A stretch of DNA of 27,909 nucleotides from Candidatus Caldarchaeum sp. Lineage in GTDB: Archaea; Thermoproteota; Nitrososphaeria_A; Caldarchaeales; Caldarchaeaceae. The notes under the pieces were generated by a model. It was not told the origin of the DNA. It saw nothing but the letters and a program-made list of their open reading frames with translations, and searched no databases. The DNA is taken from NCBI GenBank assembly GCA_025054515.1, contig JANWZT010000004.1, positions 1-27,909 of the forward strand. The letters are read 5' to 3'. The translations under genes and the position numbers were made by a program. Shown piece after piece: positions 7,569 through 14,941 of this stretch. Position 1 is the stretch's first letter, and each line of letters starts with the position of its first letter.

Positions 7569-8822
7569 GTGAGCTCTGGAGCTGTTTTTCTCAATACCGC
7601 TCTTTTGATGTTGAAGGAAGCTGCGGAATATCTCAACCTCGACCCCGGGCTTCATGAAATTCTCAAAAGGCCCAAAAGAACAGTGATTGTTTCGGTTCCG
7701 ATAAAAACCGACAAAGGGGAGACGAAGGTTTTTACGGGTATTCGGGTTCAACACAGCAACGCCCGCGGGCCCTACAAAGGCGGCGTCAGATATTATCCAT
7801 CGGTCGACGTCGAAGAGGTCACGGCCTTAGCTATGCTGATGACTTGGAAATGCGCAGTAGTGGACCTGCCGTACGGAGGGGCGAAAGGCGGCGTTGCATG
7901 CGACCCCAAATCCCTTTCAAAGTCCGAGCTCGAAAGAGTCACCCGCAGATATACTTCGATGATCTACGACGTCATAGGACCCTACATAGACATTCCGGGG
8001 CCCGATGTCTACACCGATGCGCAGACAATGGCTTGGATGGTTGACACCTATAGCATGCTGCGGGGGGTGTTTACGCCGGAGGTCGCCACCGGCAAACCCA
8101 TCAGCCTTTATGGAAGCCTTGGAAGGCTTGACGCCACTTCGAGGGGGGTGGTTATTACCGCGAGAGAGTTCTTCAAATCGGTTGGCAAACCTCTCAAGGA
8201 TGCGAAAGTCGCGATACAGGGATTTGGGAACGTGGGCTATAATGCCGCGAAAATCCTACACGACGAATATGGAGCGAAAATAATAGCGGTCAGCGATTCC
8301 AAAGGAGGCATATACAACTCCGAAGGGCTAAACCCCCACAAAGTCATCGAGCATAAGAACAAAACGGGCTCCGTGGTCGGCTTCCCCGGCTCGAAGCCTT
8401 TGGCCGCCGACGAAGTTTTGACCGTCAAATGCGACCTTCTGATACCCGCGGCCCTCGAGAACGCCATAAACAAACAGGTTGCGGAGCGAATTGATGCGGC
8501 GGTGATAGCTGAAGGCGCGAACGGGCCGACAACTCCGGACGGAGACAAAGTTCTGCAGGAAAGGAAGATCGCCGTCGTCCCCGATATCCTTTCCAACGCC
8601 GGAGGCGTCACAGTCAGTTACCTCGAATGGGTCCAGAACCTGAAGCGGGAAACATGGACCATCGAAGAGGTGCATTCCAAACTGGAGGCTAAAATGGTTA
8701 GGGGATTCAAAGACGTCAACGAAAGGGCCAAGAAATATGAGGTGCCGATGAGGCAGGGGGCGATGATTTTGGCGGTCGAGAAAGTAGCGGAAGCCATAAA
8801 TTACCAAGGTATCTGGCCTTAA
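7569..8822 (+). CDS. gdhA: Glutamate dehydrogenase (hexameric, ELFV family)
   Basis: This enzyme of about 417 residues reversibly deaminates glutamate to 2-oxoglutarate. The GTG at 7569 gives an N-terminus MSSGAVFLN and a length close to archaeal GDHs. The longer frame from TTG 7527 would begin upstream of the predicted transcription start. Substrate-site motifs are GPYKGGVRYYP (K70) and the catalytic DLPYGGAKGG (K106). GSLGRLDATSRG occupies the place of the family's GSxGRxxATxxG. The dinucleotide domain begins with GFGNVG at 218-223 and has EGANGPTTP later. NAD or NADP preference cannot be read with confidence. The prepilin peptidase gene begins 5 nt after its stop, so the two are likely cotranscribed. 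A divergent paralogue lies at 25036-26250. Confidence 0.93.
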   Translation: MSSGAVFLNTALLMLKEAAEYLNLDPGLHEILKRPKRTVIVSVPIKTDKGETKVFTGIRVQHSNARGPYKGGVRYYPSVDVEEVTALAMLMTWKCAVVDLPYGGAKGGVACDPKSLSKSELERVTRRYTSMIYDVIGPYIDIPGPDVYTDAQTMAWMVDTYSMLRGVFTPEVATGKPISLYGSLGRLDATSRGVVITAREFFKSVGKPLKDAKVAIQGFGNVGYNAAKILHDEYGAKIIAVSDSKGGIYNSEGLNPHKVIEHKNKTGSVVGFPGSKPLAADEVLTVKCDLLIPAALENAINKQVAERIDAAVIAEGANGPTTPDGDKVLQERKIAVVPDILSNAGGVTVSYLEWVQNLKRETWTIEEVHSKLEAKMVRGFKDVNERAKKYEVPMRQGAMILAVEKVAEAINYQGIWP

Positions 8823-8827
8823 ACTCG

Positions 8828-9532
8828 ATGGAGCTGTGGAGCACCGTAATCGTAGGCATTACCCTCCTCTACTCCTCCTACCTCGACCTGAAGAAGCGGG
8901 AGGTCGAAGACATAGTATGGGTGGTTCCGGCGGCCGCCGGCTTCGCGTTCAACTTCTACTTTTTTCACCTGCTCGGGCTCGACTGGTGGCTGAGATACGG
9001 GGCGGCGATTCTGGTCTCGGCGGGTCTGGCGTTCGCCTTCTACTTTGCCGGCCTCTATGGAGGAGCTGACGCAAAAGCGTTGGTAGCCATTTCATTCATC
9101 CAGCCTTTCTCATCGAGTTCTCCCCAGATACATGGCGTAACAGCTTTGACGGTGCTGACCAACGGCATGATTCTTTCGATAAGTTTGCCGATTTTCTTTG
9201 GCCTTTTCAATTCCTACCGGTTGTTGAGGGGTGAAAAAATTTTCGAGGGGTTTGAAGCGGAAAAACCATATCGAAGGCTTGTGGCCCTGTTTCTCGGAAC
9301 GCGGGTCAAAAACGCTGCTGGGAAAAGCTTCTGGGGAGTGATGGAAACCTTTGAGGAAGGTGTCAGAAAGTTTCGGTTCAATTTAGGAATCGAAGAGCTT
9401 GAAAAGGTTGAGCGGAATGATGTTTGGATAACTCCGGGAATTCCGTTATTGATTTTCTTCACGGCTGGATATTTTCTGAACTTTTTCGCCGGCGATCTGA
9501 TGGCCCATCTGTTCATGCGTTTAAGCAGTTAG
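8828..9532 (+). CDS. Archaeal prepilin/prearchaellin peptidase (A24 aspartic protease)
   Basis: This is a 234-residue membrane protein with about five or six hydrophobic segments. The two catalytic aspartates of the family are visible: D20 in YLDLKKREVEDIVW and D81 in GGADAKAL, the GxGD-type motif. Such enzymes (FlaK/PibD class) cut class III signal peptides of pilins and archaellins on the cytoplasmic side before assembly. A soluble insertion of about 70 residues (about 130-205) separates the last membrane segments. It starts 5 nt after gdhA, an unusual partner with no obvious functional link. It may serve the pilus ATPase at 1-521. Its 3' end overlaps the convergent SpoIIM-like gene by 12 nt. 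Confidence 0.85.
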   Translation: MELWSTVIVGITLLYSSYLDLKKREVEDIVWVVPAAAGFAFNFYFFHLLGLDWWLRYGAAILVSAGLAFAFYFAGLYGGADAKALVAISFIQPFSSSSPQIHGVTALTVLTNGMILSISLPIFFGLFNSYRLLRGEKIFEGFEAEKPYRRLVALFLGTRVKNAAGKSFWGVMETFEEGVRKFRFNLGIEELEKVERNDVWITPGIPLLIFFTAGYFLNFFAGDLMAHLFMRLSS

Positions 9533-10069
9533 CATACCCTGCAGAAAAACGATCAAAATCCATTCGAGGACCGCGCCGATGAAAAGAAGCCCCACACCGG
9601 CCGCGATTGAAATCGGCAGAATACTTAGTTCTTTCCGAAAGGTTCTCTTGACGGCTGACGACGTGAGGAAGAAACTTTGGGATACGGCGAACCCGTAGGC
9701 GAGCATCTCTATGAACCCGTAGATAGTCAGGAACGGAATAAGGAGAGATAACGCTACGGGTGTGTTGGAGACTATGGAGTAGGCGCCGATGACCATTCCC
9801 GTGTTATAGACGATGAAGGCGGCCAAGGCCATTCCAGCCGCTGGTATCATCATCAAAAGGGATGCGGCCAAGTTGTTGAAGAAAATTCCAGCCGGTGTTG
9901 CGATGAGTGTGGGCAGGAGGTTGTCGAACTGGTTTACGATGGCTTCGGCGTCTCCCCGCGACATGGGAGTTAATGCCCCGACAGCGAGCAAAGCTATCAA
10001 GATGGCCGTGGATATGGCCGCGGCTGGTAGACGCGAGGAGACAAAACCGCGGACGTTGAATCTTTTCAT
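9521..10069 (-). CDS. SpoIIM/DUF95-family integral membrane protein
   Basis: This is a 182-residue protein with about five membrane segments. The blocks IFFNNLAASLLMMIP (about 62-76), YNTGMVIGAY (about 88-97) and LTIYGFIEMLAYG (about 114-126) are characteristic of the stage II sporulation protein M family. The family is widespread in archaea that do not sporulate, and its role there is unknown. The ATG at 10069 is preceded on the minus strand by a CTAAAATAC-like TATA box about 29 nt away. It lies between the SRP RNA gene and the convergent prepilin peptidase. No operon partner is visible. Confidence 0.8.
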   Translation of the reverse strand: MKRFNVRGFVSSRLPAAAISTAILIALLAVGALTPMSRGDAEAIVNQFDNLLPTLIATPAGIFFNNLAASLLMMIPAAGMALAAFIVYNTGMVIGAYSIVSNTPVALSLLIPFLTIYGFIEMLAYGFAVSQSFFLTSSAVKRTFRKELSILPISIAAGVGLLFIGAVLEWILIVFLQGMLTA

Positions 10070-10093
10070 CCTACTTGATGCTGCTGTCTGATG

Positions 10094-10102
10094 TATTTTA
10101 GT
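10094..10102 (-). promoter_or_regulatory. TATA box of the SpoIIM-like gene
   Basis: CTAAAATAC on the minus strand is centred near 10098. This predicts transcription from about 10072, a few bases before the ATG at 10069. Confidence 0.4.
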
Positions 10103-10117
10103 CTGGTGTATCTAATC

Positions 10118-10444
10118 GGTGGCGGCGGCTCCCCGGGGTGGCGAGGGCCCGGGCCCGGTTCTCGGATGGGTGGAATGCTTGAACACGCTTGTGGATGGGC
10201 TGCGCCGTTGCATCTTAGTGCTGCTCCCTCCCGGGCCTGACACGGTTCGACGCATTCGACGGGTTGGAGCCTTCCTACGAAGGCTTTGCCCGTCTACGGC
10301 GCCCCCATCCGGCGTATCCTCATCGCCTCCACGCATCCGAGGGACCGGAGGGCCTCACGCGCCCCCGCAGGTTGTCCGGCCCCCGCATGAAGCCCGTTTC
10401 GGGTGGAGGGAAGGGCTGGCTCCCCGGCCTTTCCCGCCGCCACC
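10118..10444 (-). ncRNA. Signal recognition particle 7S RNA
   Basis: The strongly GC-rich stretch is a structured RNA read leftwards. Its ends pair: the 5' end GGTGGCGGCGG at 10444 is complementary to the 3' end CCGCCGCCACC at 10118, the terminal helix of archaeal SRP RNA. At 10220-10241 the minus strand contains GTCAGGCCCGGGAGG followed by GAGCAGC, which is the symmetric loop and GNAR-type tip of helix 8 that binds SRP54. The length of about 327 nt suits an archaeal 7S RNA with Alu and S domains. A TATA box sits 26 nt upstream of the predicted 5' end. The RNA scaffolds SRP19/SRP54 for cotranslational targeting of membrane proteins. Exact ends are taken from the pairing and could shift by a few bases. 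Confidence 0.93.
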
Positions 10445-10467
10445 AACTCTATTAAGGTATGAGCCGG

Positions 10468-10473
10468 TTTAAA
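10468..10473 (-). promoter_or_regulatory. TATA box of the SRP RNA gene
   Basis: TTTAAA, preceded on the minus strand by an A-rich BRE-like AAATC, is centred 26 nt upstream of the paired 5' end of the 7S RNA at 10444. The region 10445-10554 between this gene and the divergent DUF72 gene holds only these two promoters. Confidence 0.7.
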
Positions 10474-10517
10474 GATTTAGCATGAACCCGGCTGAGCCTG
10501 TCAAATGTTTGCGCTGG

Positions 10518-10527
10518 AAATTTTTAT
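10518..10527 (+). promoter_or_regulatory. TATA box of the DUF72 gene
   Basis: AAATTTTTAT is centred about 27-31 nt before the ATG at 10555, consistent with a leaderless or very short-leader mRNA. Confidence 0.4.
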
Positions 10528-10554
10528 GCCCAGGGCCTTCGTTGGTTTTGTTTG

Positions 10555-11316
10555 ATGAAGGTTTTGGTCGGCTGTTGCGGCTGGGCGGTCAAAGGAGGGA
10601 AGAAGGCGTATTTTGACAAATTTCCTGTCGTCGAAGTGCAGGAAACTTTCTACAAGCTTCCGAAGGTGGAAACCGTGTTGAGCTGGAAAAGAAACGCGCC
10701 GTCGGGTTTCGTTTTCTGTATGAAGGCTTGGCAGGCCATAACTCATCCAGTTTCCAGCCCGACTTGGAAGAGGGCCGGCGTCAACCCCGAAACGCTGAAG
10801 AAAATGAGGTACGGCTGGCTACGGCCTGTGAAAGAAAATCTTGAAGCTTGGGAAAAGACGGTTGAAGTGGCCAAGGCTTTGGATGCGAAAATAGTCGTCG
10901 TCCAAACTCCGCCCACGATGCCCGATTCAGAGGAAATCCACGAAAACGTTCTCAAATTTTTCGACCACGCAACGGCGTTCGGGCTTTTGCTCGCGTGGGA
11001 GCCGCGGGGCAGAATAGCCGCCAACAGGAAGGTCGTGAAATCTATCTGCGAAAAAACAGGCGTACTTCACGTCGTCGATTTGATGAAGAACAATCCCTTG
11101 ACGGAGACAGAAATTTTGTACACGCGTCTTCACGGCCTCGGAAAAGGTGAAGTAAACTACTCCTACCGCTATAGCGACGAAGACTTGCGACAACTCGCCC
11201 AGAAGCTTCGGTCCATTTCGCCGGCGGAATCTTATGTTTTGTTCAACAACGTTTCGATGGCCCGAGACGCGGAGAGGTTCATCGAAACCCTAAAGCGGGA
11301 GAATCAGCCGACCTGA
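10555..11316 (+). CDS. DUF72 (YecE-like) TIM-barrel protein
   Basis: This 253-residue protein of the DUF72 family has no established biochemical role. Family marks are the N-terminal VLVGCCGWAVKGGKKAYF, then VVEVQETFYKLP, FVFCMKAWQAITH, KIVVVQTPPTMP near the middle, the acidic strand LLAWEPRG, and LYTRLHGLGK toward the C-terminus. The motifs follow successive strands of a TIM-barrel-like fold. The ATG at 10555 is chosen over the TTG one codon upstream. The gene stands alone, divergent from the SRP RNA. Its last 27 nt overlap the end of a convergent small gene. Confidence 0.88.
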   Translation: MKVLVGCCGWAVKGGKKAYFDKFPVVEVQETFYKLPKVETVLSWKRNAPSGFVFCMKAWQAITHPVSSPTWKRAGVNPETLKKMRYGWLRPVKENLEAWEKTVEVAKALDAKIVVVQTPPTMPDSEEIHENVLKFFDHATAFGLLLAWEPRGRIAANRKVVKSICEKTGVLHVVDLMKNNPLTETEILYTRLHGLGKGEVNYSYRYSDEDLRQLAQKLRSISPAESYVLFNNVSMARDAERFIETLKRENQPT

Positions 11317-11610
11317 AAATTTCTTCAAGCCATCTTTCTCCATCTTCGAAGCGATGCTTTCAGCAACCCTACATGGGATTGGGTTGGATAAGGCCTTCAC
11401 GTATCCGTCTCCGTCGCAGACCACCACGACACAGAAGTTCTCGTCTTTGTTGACGACCGCGTAATGGTTCTCTTCGCCCACGGGAGCCCATCCTTCTTTC
11501 GTTTCCTTCACCATCATCGCGGCCACGGCATATCCCGTGTAGGCGCTCAGCAAAGCCTGAGCCCGTTGAGCAACCATCTCACCCATTTTCACAGCCTCAA
11601 AATACTGCAT
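11290..11610 (-). CDS. Conserved-looking small protein of unknown function
   Basis: This is a 106-residue protein that I do not recognise. The ATG at 11610 (MQYFEAVKMGEM) lies 26 nt from a TATA box on the minus strand, so it is chosen over an in-frame codon at 11628. The sequence starts with an amphipathic helix (about 1-25), has a mixed alpha/beta middle (YAVVNKDENFCVVVVCDGDG) and ends with a helix and a short strand. There is no signal peptide or membrane segment. The promoter position and the archaeal codon pattern support a real gene. The promoter region is shared with the divergent ABM-fold gene, so the two may be coregulated. Confidence 0.6.
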   Translation of the reverse strand: MQYFEAVKMGEMVAQRAQALLSAYTGYAVAAMMVKETKEGWAPVGEENHYAVVNKDENFCVVVVCDGDGYVKALSNPIPCRVAESIASKMEKDGLKKFSGRLILPL

Positions 11611-11631
11611 AACCCAACAACAACCCAAGAT

Positions 11632-11641
11632 TCTAAAAACC
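11632..11641 (-). promoter_or_regulatory. TATA box of the small unknown gene
   Basis: GGTTTTTAGA on the minus strand is centred near 11636, 26 nt before the ATG at 11610. Confidence 0.45.
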
Positions 11642-11648
11642 TTAATTC
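11640..11648 (+). promoter_or_regulatory. TATA box of the ABM-fold gene
   Basis: CCTTAATTC is centred near 11644, 26 nt before the ATG at 11670. It is back to back with the divergent TATA box. Confidence 0.4.
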
Positions 11649-11669
11649 CATCTCACCCGTCCAAAGGCC

Positions 11670-11972
11670 ATGATAATCAGGGTGTGGACCTGCCCGCTGA
11701 AGAAAGGCGCTGAAAAAGCTTTTGAAGAGTTTGCAGTCCGGGAGGCGGCGCCTTTGATGCGGAAAACCGAAGGCTGTCTCGACGCCTACTTTGGAATCGA
11801 CTTCTCTTCCGACCCCGCGGTAGGTGTTGTTGTTTCCCTGTGGCGTGACATCGAATCAATCAAATCGTTCACCGGCGGAAACTGGCGGGAACCGTTCATC
11901 CATCCCACCGAAGAACCTCTGCTGGCCGAAAAACCCAAGGTTATGCATTTCGACTTGATCGGCAAACTATGA
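11670..11972 (+). CDS. ABM-fold (antibiotic biosynthesis monooxygenase-like) small protein
   Basis: This is a 100-residue protein resembling the dimeric ferredoxin-like ABM fold: first strand MIIRVWTCPLKKG, helix AEKAFEEFAVREAAPLMRK, then EGCLDAYFGID and VVVSLWRDIESIKSFTG. The family includes quinone or polyketide monooxygenases, haem-degrading enzymes and many unassigned proteins. No cofactor or catalytic residue can be assigned here. The ATG at 11670 has a TATA box 26 nt upstream, suggesting a leaderless mRNA. It is divergent from the small unknown gene at 11290-11610. Confidence 0.7.
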   Translation: MIIRVWTCPLKKGAEKAFEEFAVREAAPLMRKTEGCLDAYFGIDFSSDPAVGVVVSLWRDIESIKSFTGGNWREPFIHPTEEPLLAEKPKVMHFDLIGKL

Positions 11973-12027
11973 AGGTAATATCATAAGGTTTCCTGCGGAA
12001 TACTGCAAAAAACGGGTTAGAAAAGGA

Positions 12028-12033
12028 TTTAAA
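12028..12033 (+). promoter_or_regulatory. TATA box of the histone-fold gene
   Basis: TTTAAA follows an A/G-rich BRE-like GAAAAGGA and is centred about 32 nt before the ATG at 12063. Transcription from about 12056 would give a leader of about 7 nt and would exclude the out-of-frame ATG at 12050. Confidence 0.55.
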
Positions 12034-12062
12034 GCCTATTTTCCGTATTATGGCGAACAGAT

Positions 12063-12239
12063 ATGGGCAAAGAAAGCATCGTGGTCGAATCCCGTGTAAG
12101 AGAGGCCTTGCCTGAGGGGATAAGACTCGGTTCTGACGCTTTGGAGGGCCTTGACGCCGCAGTCAGAGAATTGATAGCGAAAGCCGTTAAACGATGCCAA
12201 GCCAATGGAAGAAAAACTTTGATGAAGGAGGACTTCTAA
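12063..12239 (+). CDS. Minimal histone-fold (DUF1931/Bd0055-type) DNA-binding protein
   Basis: This is a 58-residue protein. It starts MGKESIVVESRVREAL, continues with the helix DALEGLDAAVRELIAKAVKR, and ends with CQANGRKTLMKEDF. The order matches the single-unit histone folds that include the bacterial Bd0055-type histones: a short first helix (SRVREAL), a long central helix of about 20 residues, and a final RKTLMKEDF loop-helix resembling the RKT-V-x-x-DI end of histones. Such proteins dimerise and bind or bend DNA. The basic cluster KAVKRCQANGRK could contact DNA. The gene has its own TATA box and a hairpin plus T-run behind it, so it is a stand-alone, probably well-expressed unit. It could instead be a non-DNA-binding histone-fold relative. 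Confidence 0.75.
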   Translation: MGKESIVVESRVREALPEGIRLGSDALEGLDAAVRELIAKAVKRCQANGRKTLMKEDF

Positions 12240-12248
12240 CCCCCTCCC

Positions 12249-12275
12249 GGCCTTTTCAAAAGGCCTCTATTTTTT
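12249..12275 (+). terminator. Hairpin and T-run behind the histone-fold gene
   Basis: A perfect inverted repeat, GGCCTTTT-C-AAAAGGCC (12249-12265), lies 10 nt after the histone-fold stop and is followed by TCTATTTTTT. The T-run also encodes the last lysines of the convergent FBP aldolase/phosphatase. Archaeal termination relies mainly on the T-run; whether the hairpin contributes is uncertain. Confidence 0.6.
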
Positions 12276-13406
12276 GCTCACTTTCGCCTCAATCGGCTTG
12301 AACCGGTGCTTCAGTTTTTCGATTATCTGCGGCAGAGTCGTGTACTCCATTTCTTCGTGGCCGAGCCTCGCCGGCTCGAATTCGCCCATCGTCCGAAGCG
12401 TCAAAGCCAGCTCGGCCGCCTTATTCCTCACAACGTCCCAAAACGGGTCTTCGAACAGGTCGACGGGTTCGATACCTTCGGCCCCGACCAGCCGTCCGTT
12501 GGAAACCTGCCAACCCATTGCAACGACCCGCGGAGGTCCGTCGAAGAACGAAACGACGTTGTGGCCTTTGCGGAAGGAGACGGGCATTAAAGGCCCTCGA
12601 TGAGAACCTCGCATCCAACCCGAAACAATCGCGGGCGTGGCAAAAGCGGAAAGAACTTCTCCGACAGCGGGAAAACCTGCCTGAGCCCTCACAACCATGA
12701 CGGGGTCGTCTTTACCCACGTAACGGCCCGCGATGAGGCTCAACCGGGTCGTGCTCGCCGCCGCGGCTGGCTCGCCGTCCGAAGCCCTGTAAACCTTCGA
12801 TATCGCATACCTGCCCACCGTCCCAATCAACGCAATCAAATCGTAAAGTTCCTCGGGTGTTTTCAGGACCACCGACCATGATTCGATGAGGTCGAGAACT
12901 TCGAATTTGAATCCGTCGTGGAGCGTAGGATCGATGACGAGGCCCGCCGTGTTGTCGGGGGATGCGAAGATGCGGTAAAGCGGAAGGTTCCATGCTCCGG
13001 GCTCGGTTTTGTCGGCGGCGAACACTATGATGGGGTCAGATTTTCTTTCCTCAAACTCGATTTCAGCGACGCCCGGCCCGAGCCCTTTGACGTTTCCGCT
13101 GAAAGCATCGGACAAAAGGTCTTGGCCCGCGCCGTAAAGCTTCATCGGTTTCGCAACCTTGTCCGTAATTTCCTTGAAAATCTCCCAAGCGAGCCCGTGA
13201 ACTTCGGGATTGTCTTCACCTCTGTTATGTGACATGACCAGAATTATGTCGTCGCCGCAGTGCGCGGCGTATCCCGTGTTGATTAACCCGGTCTGCTCGG
13301 CGTTCCGCAGCTTTGATGAAGCCAGTTCCATCATCTTTGGATGCGGCTTGTGATGACCAGCTATGCTTCCTACATCCGCCTTAATTACCGAAACAGTTGT
13401 TTTCAT
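12267..13406 (-). CDS. fbp: Fructose 1,6-bisphosphate aldolase/phosphatase (FBPase class V)
   Basis: This 379-residue enzyme is the archaeal bifunctional gluconeogenic catalyst that condenses triose phosphates to FBP and then dephosphorylates it to fructose 6-phosphate. The N-terminal VSVIKADVGSIAGHHKPHP supplies early metal and substrate ligands. GYAAHCGDDIILVMSH, LYGAGQDLLSDAFSGN and FAADKTEPGAWNLPLYR are family blocks. GRYVGKDDP places Y229 and K232 where the family has its aldolase tyrosine and Schiff-base lysine. Length is near normal. Its ATG overlaps the stop of the upstream surface-protein gene by 4 nt (ATGA), so it is the last cistron of the MoxR/DUF58 operon. That is an unexpected place for a central-metabolism enzyme. 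Confidence 0.95.
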   Translation of the reverse strand: MKTTVSVIKADVGSIAGHHKPHPKMMELASSKLRNAEQTGLINTGYAAHCGDDIILVMSHNRGEDNPEVHGLAWEIFKEITDKVAKPMKLYGAGQDLLSDAFSGNVKGLGPGVAEIEFEERKSDPIIVFAADKTEPGAWNLPLYRIFASPDNTAGLVIDPTLHDGFKFEVLDLIESWSVVLKTPEELYDLIALIGTVGRYAISKVYRASDGEPAAAASTTRLSLIAGRYVGKDDPVMVVRAQAGFPAVGEVLSAFATPAIVSGWMRGSHRGPLMPVSFRKGHNVVSFFDGPPRVVAMGWQVSNGRLVGAEGIEPVDLFEDPFWDVVRNKAAELALTLRTMGEFEPARLGHEEMEYTTLPQIIEKLKHRFKPIEAKVSKK

Positions 13407-14941
13407 AAATGGTCAACTTTACTGGCACGCGCTCGGTTAAAGGTCTTACGTATGCTAAACGTTTTCAGTATAGAGTAACCCAGTAGGGAAATCAATAGTA
13501 TTGATGAGGCGCGGAGACCAGCCAGTCCGAGAGGGTTGTCGAGAACTACGATTGTCCATGTCGTGTCGGCGGTCAGCTGGAAAGTTTCGTAGGAAAAACT
13601 TTCAGGCATGAGCGCTCTCACGACATGTGTGCCCTCGGGAAGCAACAGCGGTGATTTACCGGAAACGAGTTGTCCGTTTATCTCGAGAAGCCGCGGCCCT
13701 TGGTAAACGGTTCTGTTGGGGAAAACAAGCTTCACGTCTGTCTGGTAGAGGGTGACGTTAAGAAGTATTGTTTCGCCTGCTTCGACAACGAAAGCTGGAG
13801 TGTTGACGGTGGCGGGTCCCAAAGAGATTGATGCGACCACTTCCTTAGAAGGAATGATTGTGGATTGGTTTATGTAGTCACTTACTTCGATGACGTCCGT
13901 GAAAGAGACCAATATCGTGGAATTGATGATTTTCGTGGTTCCCTCGGGGACTTTCAGATCCGAAACGTTTTGGAACCTTCCGTGCACCATGTCGTAGACC
14001 CGGAAAACCGCCGCCGGCGGCCTCAGCCTCAAAACCCAGAGGTTTCCGGCTTCGTCGCCCACCAGCAGGGTGTAGTTCTTTCTCATGGCATCCCAAAAAT
14101 CAACTGTTAGTGTCGAGCCCAACCCCTCCAAATAACGCCGCGAGGACGGCAGAACTACTATGTTGGCTTCGTAGACGATTCTGCGGTCAACCAAGGACAG
14201 CAACCTAAGCTTATGCAATCCCAATCCAACGGGCTTGATGCCTGAGGCCCTACCGCTTTCACTCGGTATAGGCACCGAAAACACCATCAGGCCTTCGACC
14301 TTCCTTCCCGAAACTATTTCTGAGGAAACTATCTGTTCGATTTCCATGCTGTAGCCGACTCCCATCAAGTTTCCGGTGTAACGGATGGACGGCTGACTAC
14401 GGACAATTTCGGCCCGCACCCGTGTTTCGTTAAAGTCCGGTAGGGTTATTCTAATGGACGAACCGGCGGCCTTTACGAATTCGCTTCTACCTTCCATGAA
14501 GACGGCGAAACTTTGTGGCGCGGTGTAGGCTGCGATGCTCATTTGGGAGTCTTCGAGCCCGAACGACAACGTCACAGCCGGTCTGATGACAGGTGGCCTG
14601 ACAACTGCTTTCATGGATGCCGTGCCGTCGACGATGACAGTCCATTCGCCGACATCAGCCATCCCGAATTTCCTCAACACAGTCCTACTTCCATCCTTCA
14701 CCGGTATCTGCTCAACCACACCTGCTGGGCTGACGAGCGTTACCAACCCGTCTCTGCCAACCGACATTACCACAAGAGATTCGCCGACACCATACTCAAG
14801 CACGCCGCCGTTCAGCAGCGGCACCATGTATCCACCGCCGAAACCTATCAGCCAGTAATTCGTCAGCGCGTTTACGTAGGAAATCGGCGAGACGGCGATG
14901 AGCAAAAGCAGGACGACGATGACCTTCTTCACATCCTCCAA
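13403..14941 (-). CDS. Large exported, membrane-anchored surface protein of unknown function
   Basis: This 512-residue protein resembles no family I can name. Residues about 5-25 form a signal peptide or signal anchor. About 440 mostly beta-prone residues follow, rich in Val, Ser and Thr with several N-x-S/T sequons, suggesting strings of Ig-like domains outside the cell. A hydrophobic segment near 478-495 (GLRASSILLISLLGYSIL) and a basic tail (RKTFNRARASK) anchor the C-terminus with the tail inside. The gene overlaps the upstream polytopic membrane protein by 13 nt and fbp by 4 nt. In MoxR/DUF58 clusters such large exported proteins are often the presumed clients, but its function here is inference. 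Confidence 0.7.
   Translation of the reverse strand: MEDVKKVIVVLLLLIAVSPISYVNALTNYWLIGFGGGYMVPLLNGGVLEYGVGESLVVMSVGRDGLVTLVSPAGVVEQIPVKDGSRTVLRKFGMADVGEWTVIVDGTASMKAVVRPPVIRPAVTLSFGLEDSQMSIAAYTAPQSFAVFMEGRSEFVKAAGSSIRITLPDFNETRVRAEIVRSQPSIRYTGNLMGVGYSMEIEQIVSSEIVSGRKVEGLMVFSVPIPSESGRASGIKPVGLGLHKLRLLSLVDRRIVYEANIVVLPSSRRYLEGLGSTLTVDFWDAMRKNYTLLVGDEAGNLWVLRLRPPAAVFRVYDMVHGRFQNVSDLKVPEGTTKIINSTILVSFTDVIEVSDYINQSTIIPSKEVVASISLGPATVNTPAFVVEAGETILLNVTLYQTDVKLVFPNRTVYQGPRLLEINGQLVSGKSPLLLPEGTHVVRALMPESFSYETFQLTADTTWTIVVLDNPLGLAGLRASSILLISLLGYSILKTFSIRKTFNRARASKVDHL

Noticed and set aside
8328..8807. 159-residue open frame antisense to glutamate dehydrogenase
   Set aside because: The conserved GDH frame explains the region; the antisense frame is a shadow of codon bias.
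10112..10472. Open frames on both strands across the GC-rich block (74, 117 and 63 residues)
   Set aside because: The block is the SRP 7S RNA. Its paired ends, helix-8 core and promoter explain the sequence, and the frames are Arg/Pro-rich by-products.
12050..12062. Upstream ATG at 12050 as start of the histone-fold gene
   Set aside because: It is out of frame with the histone-like protein and lies upstream of the transcription start predicted from the TATA box.
12081..12097. GGTCGAATCCC resembling a tRNA T-loop
   Set aside because: It lies in frame within the histone-fold gene, and no acceptor or anticodon stems surround it.
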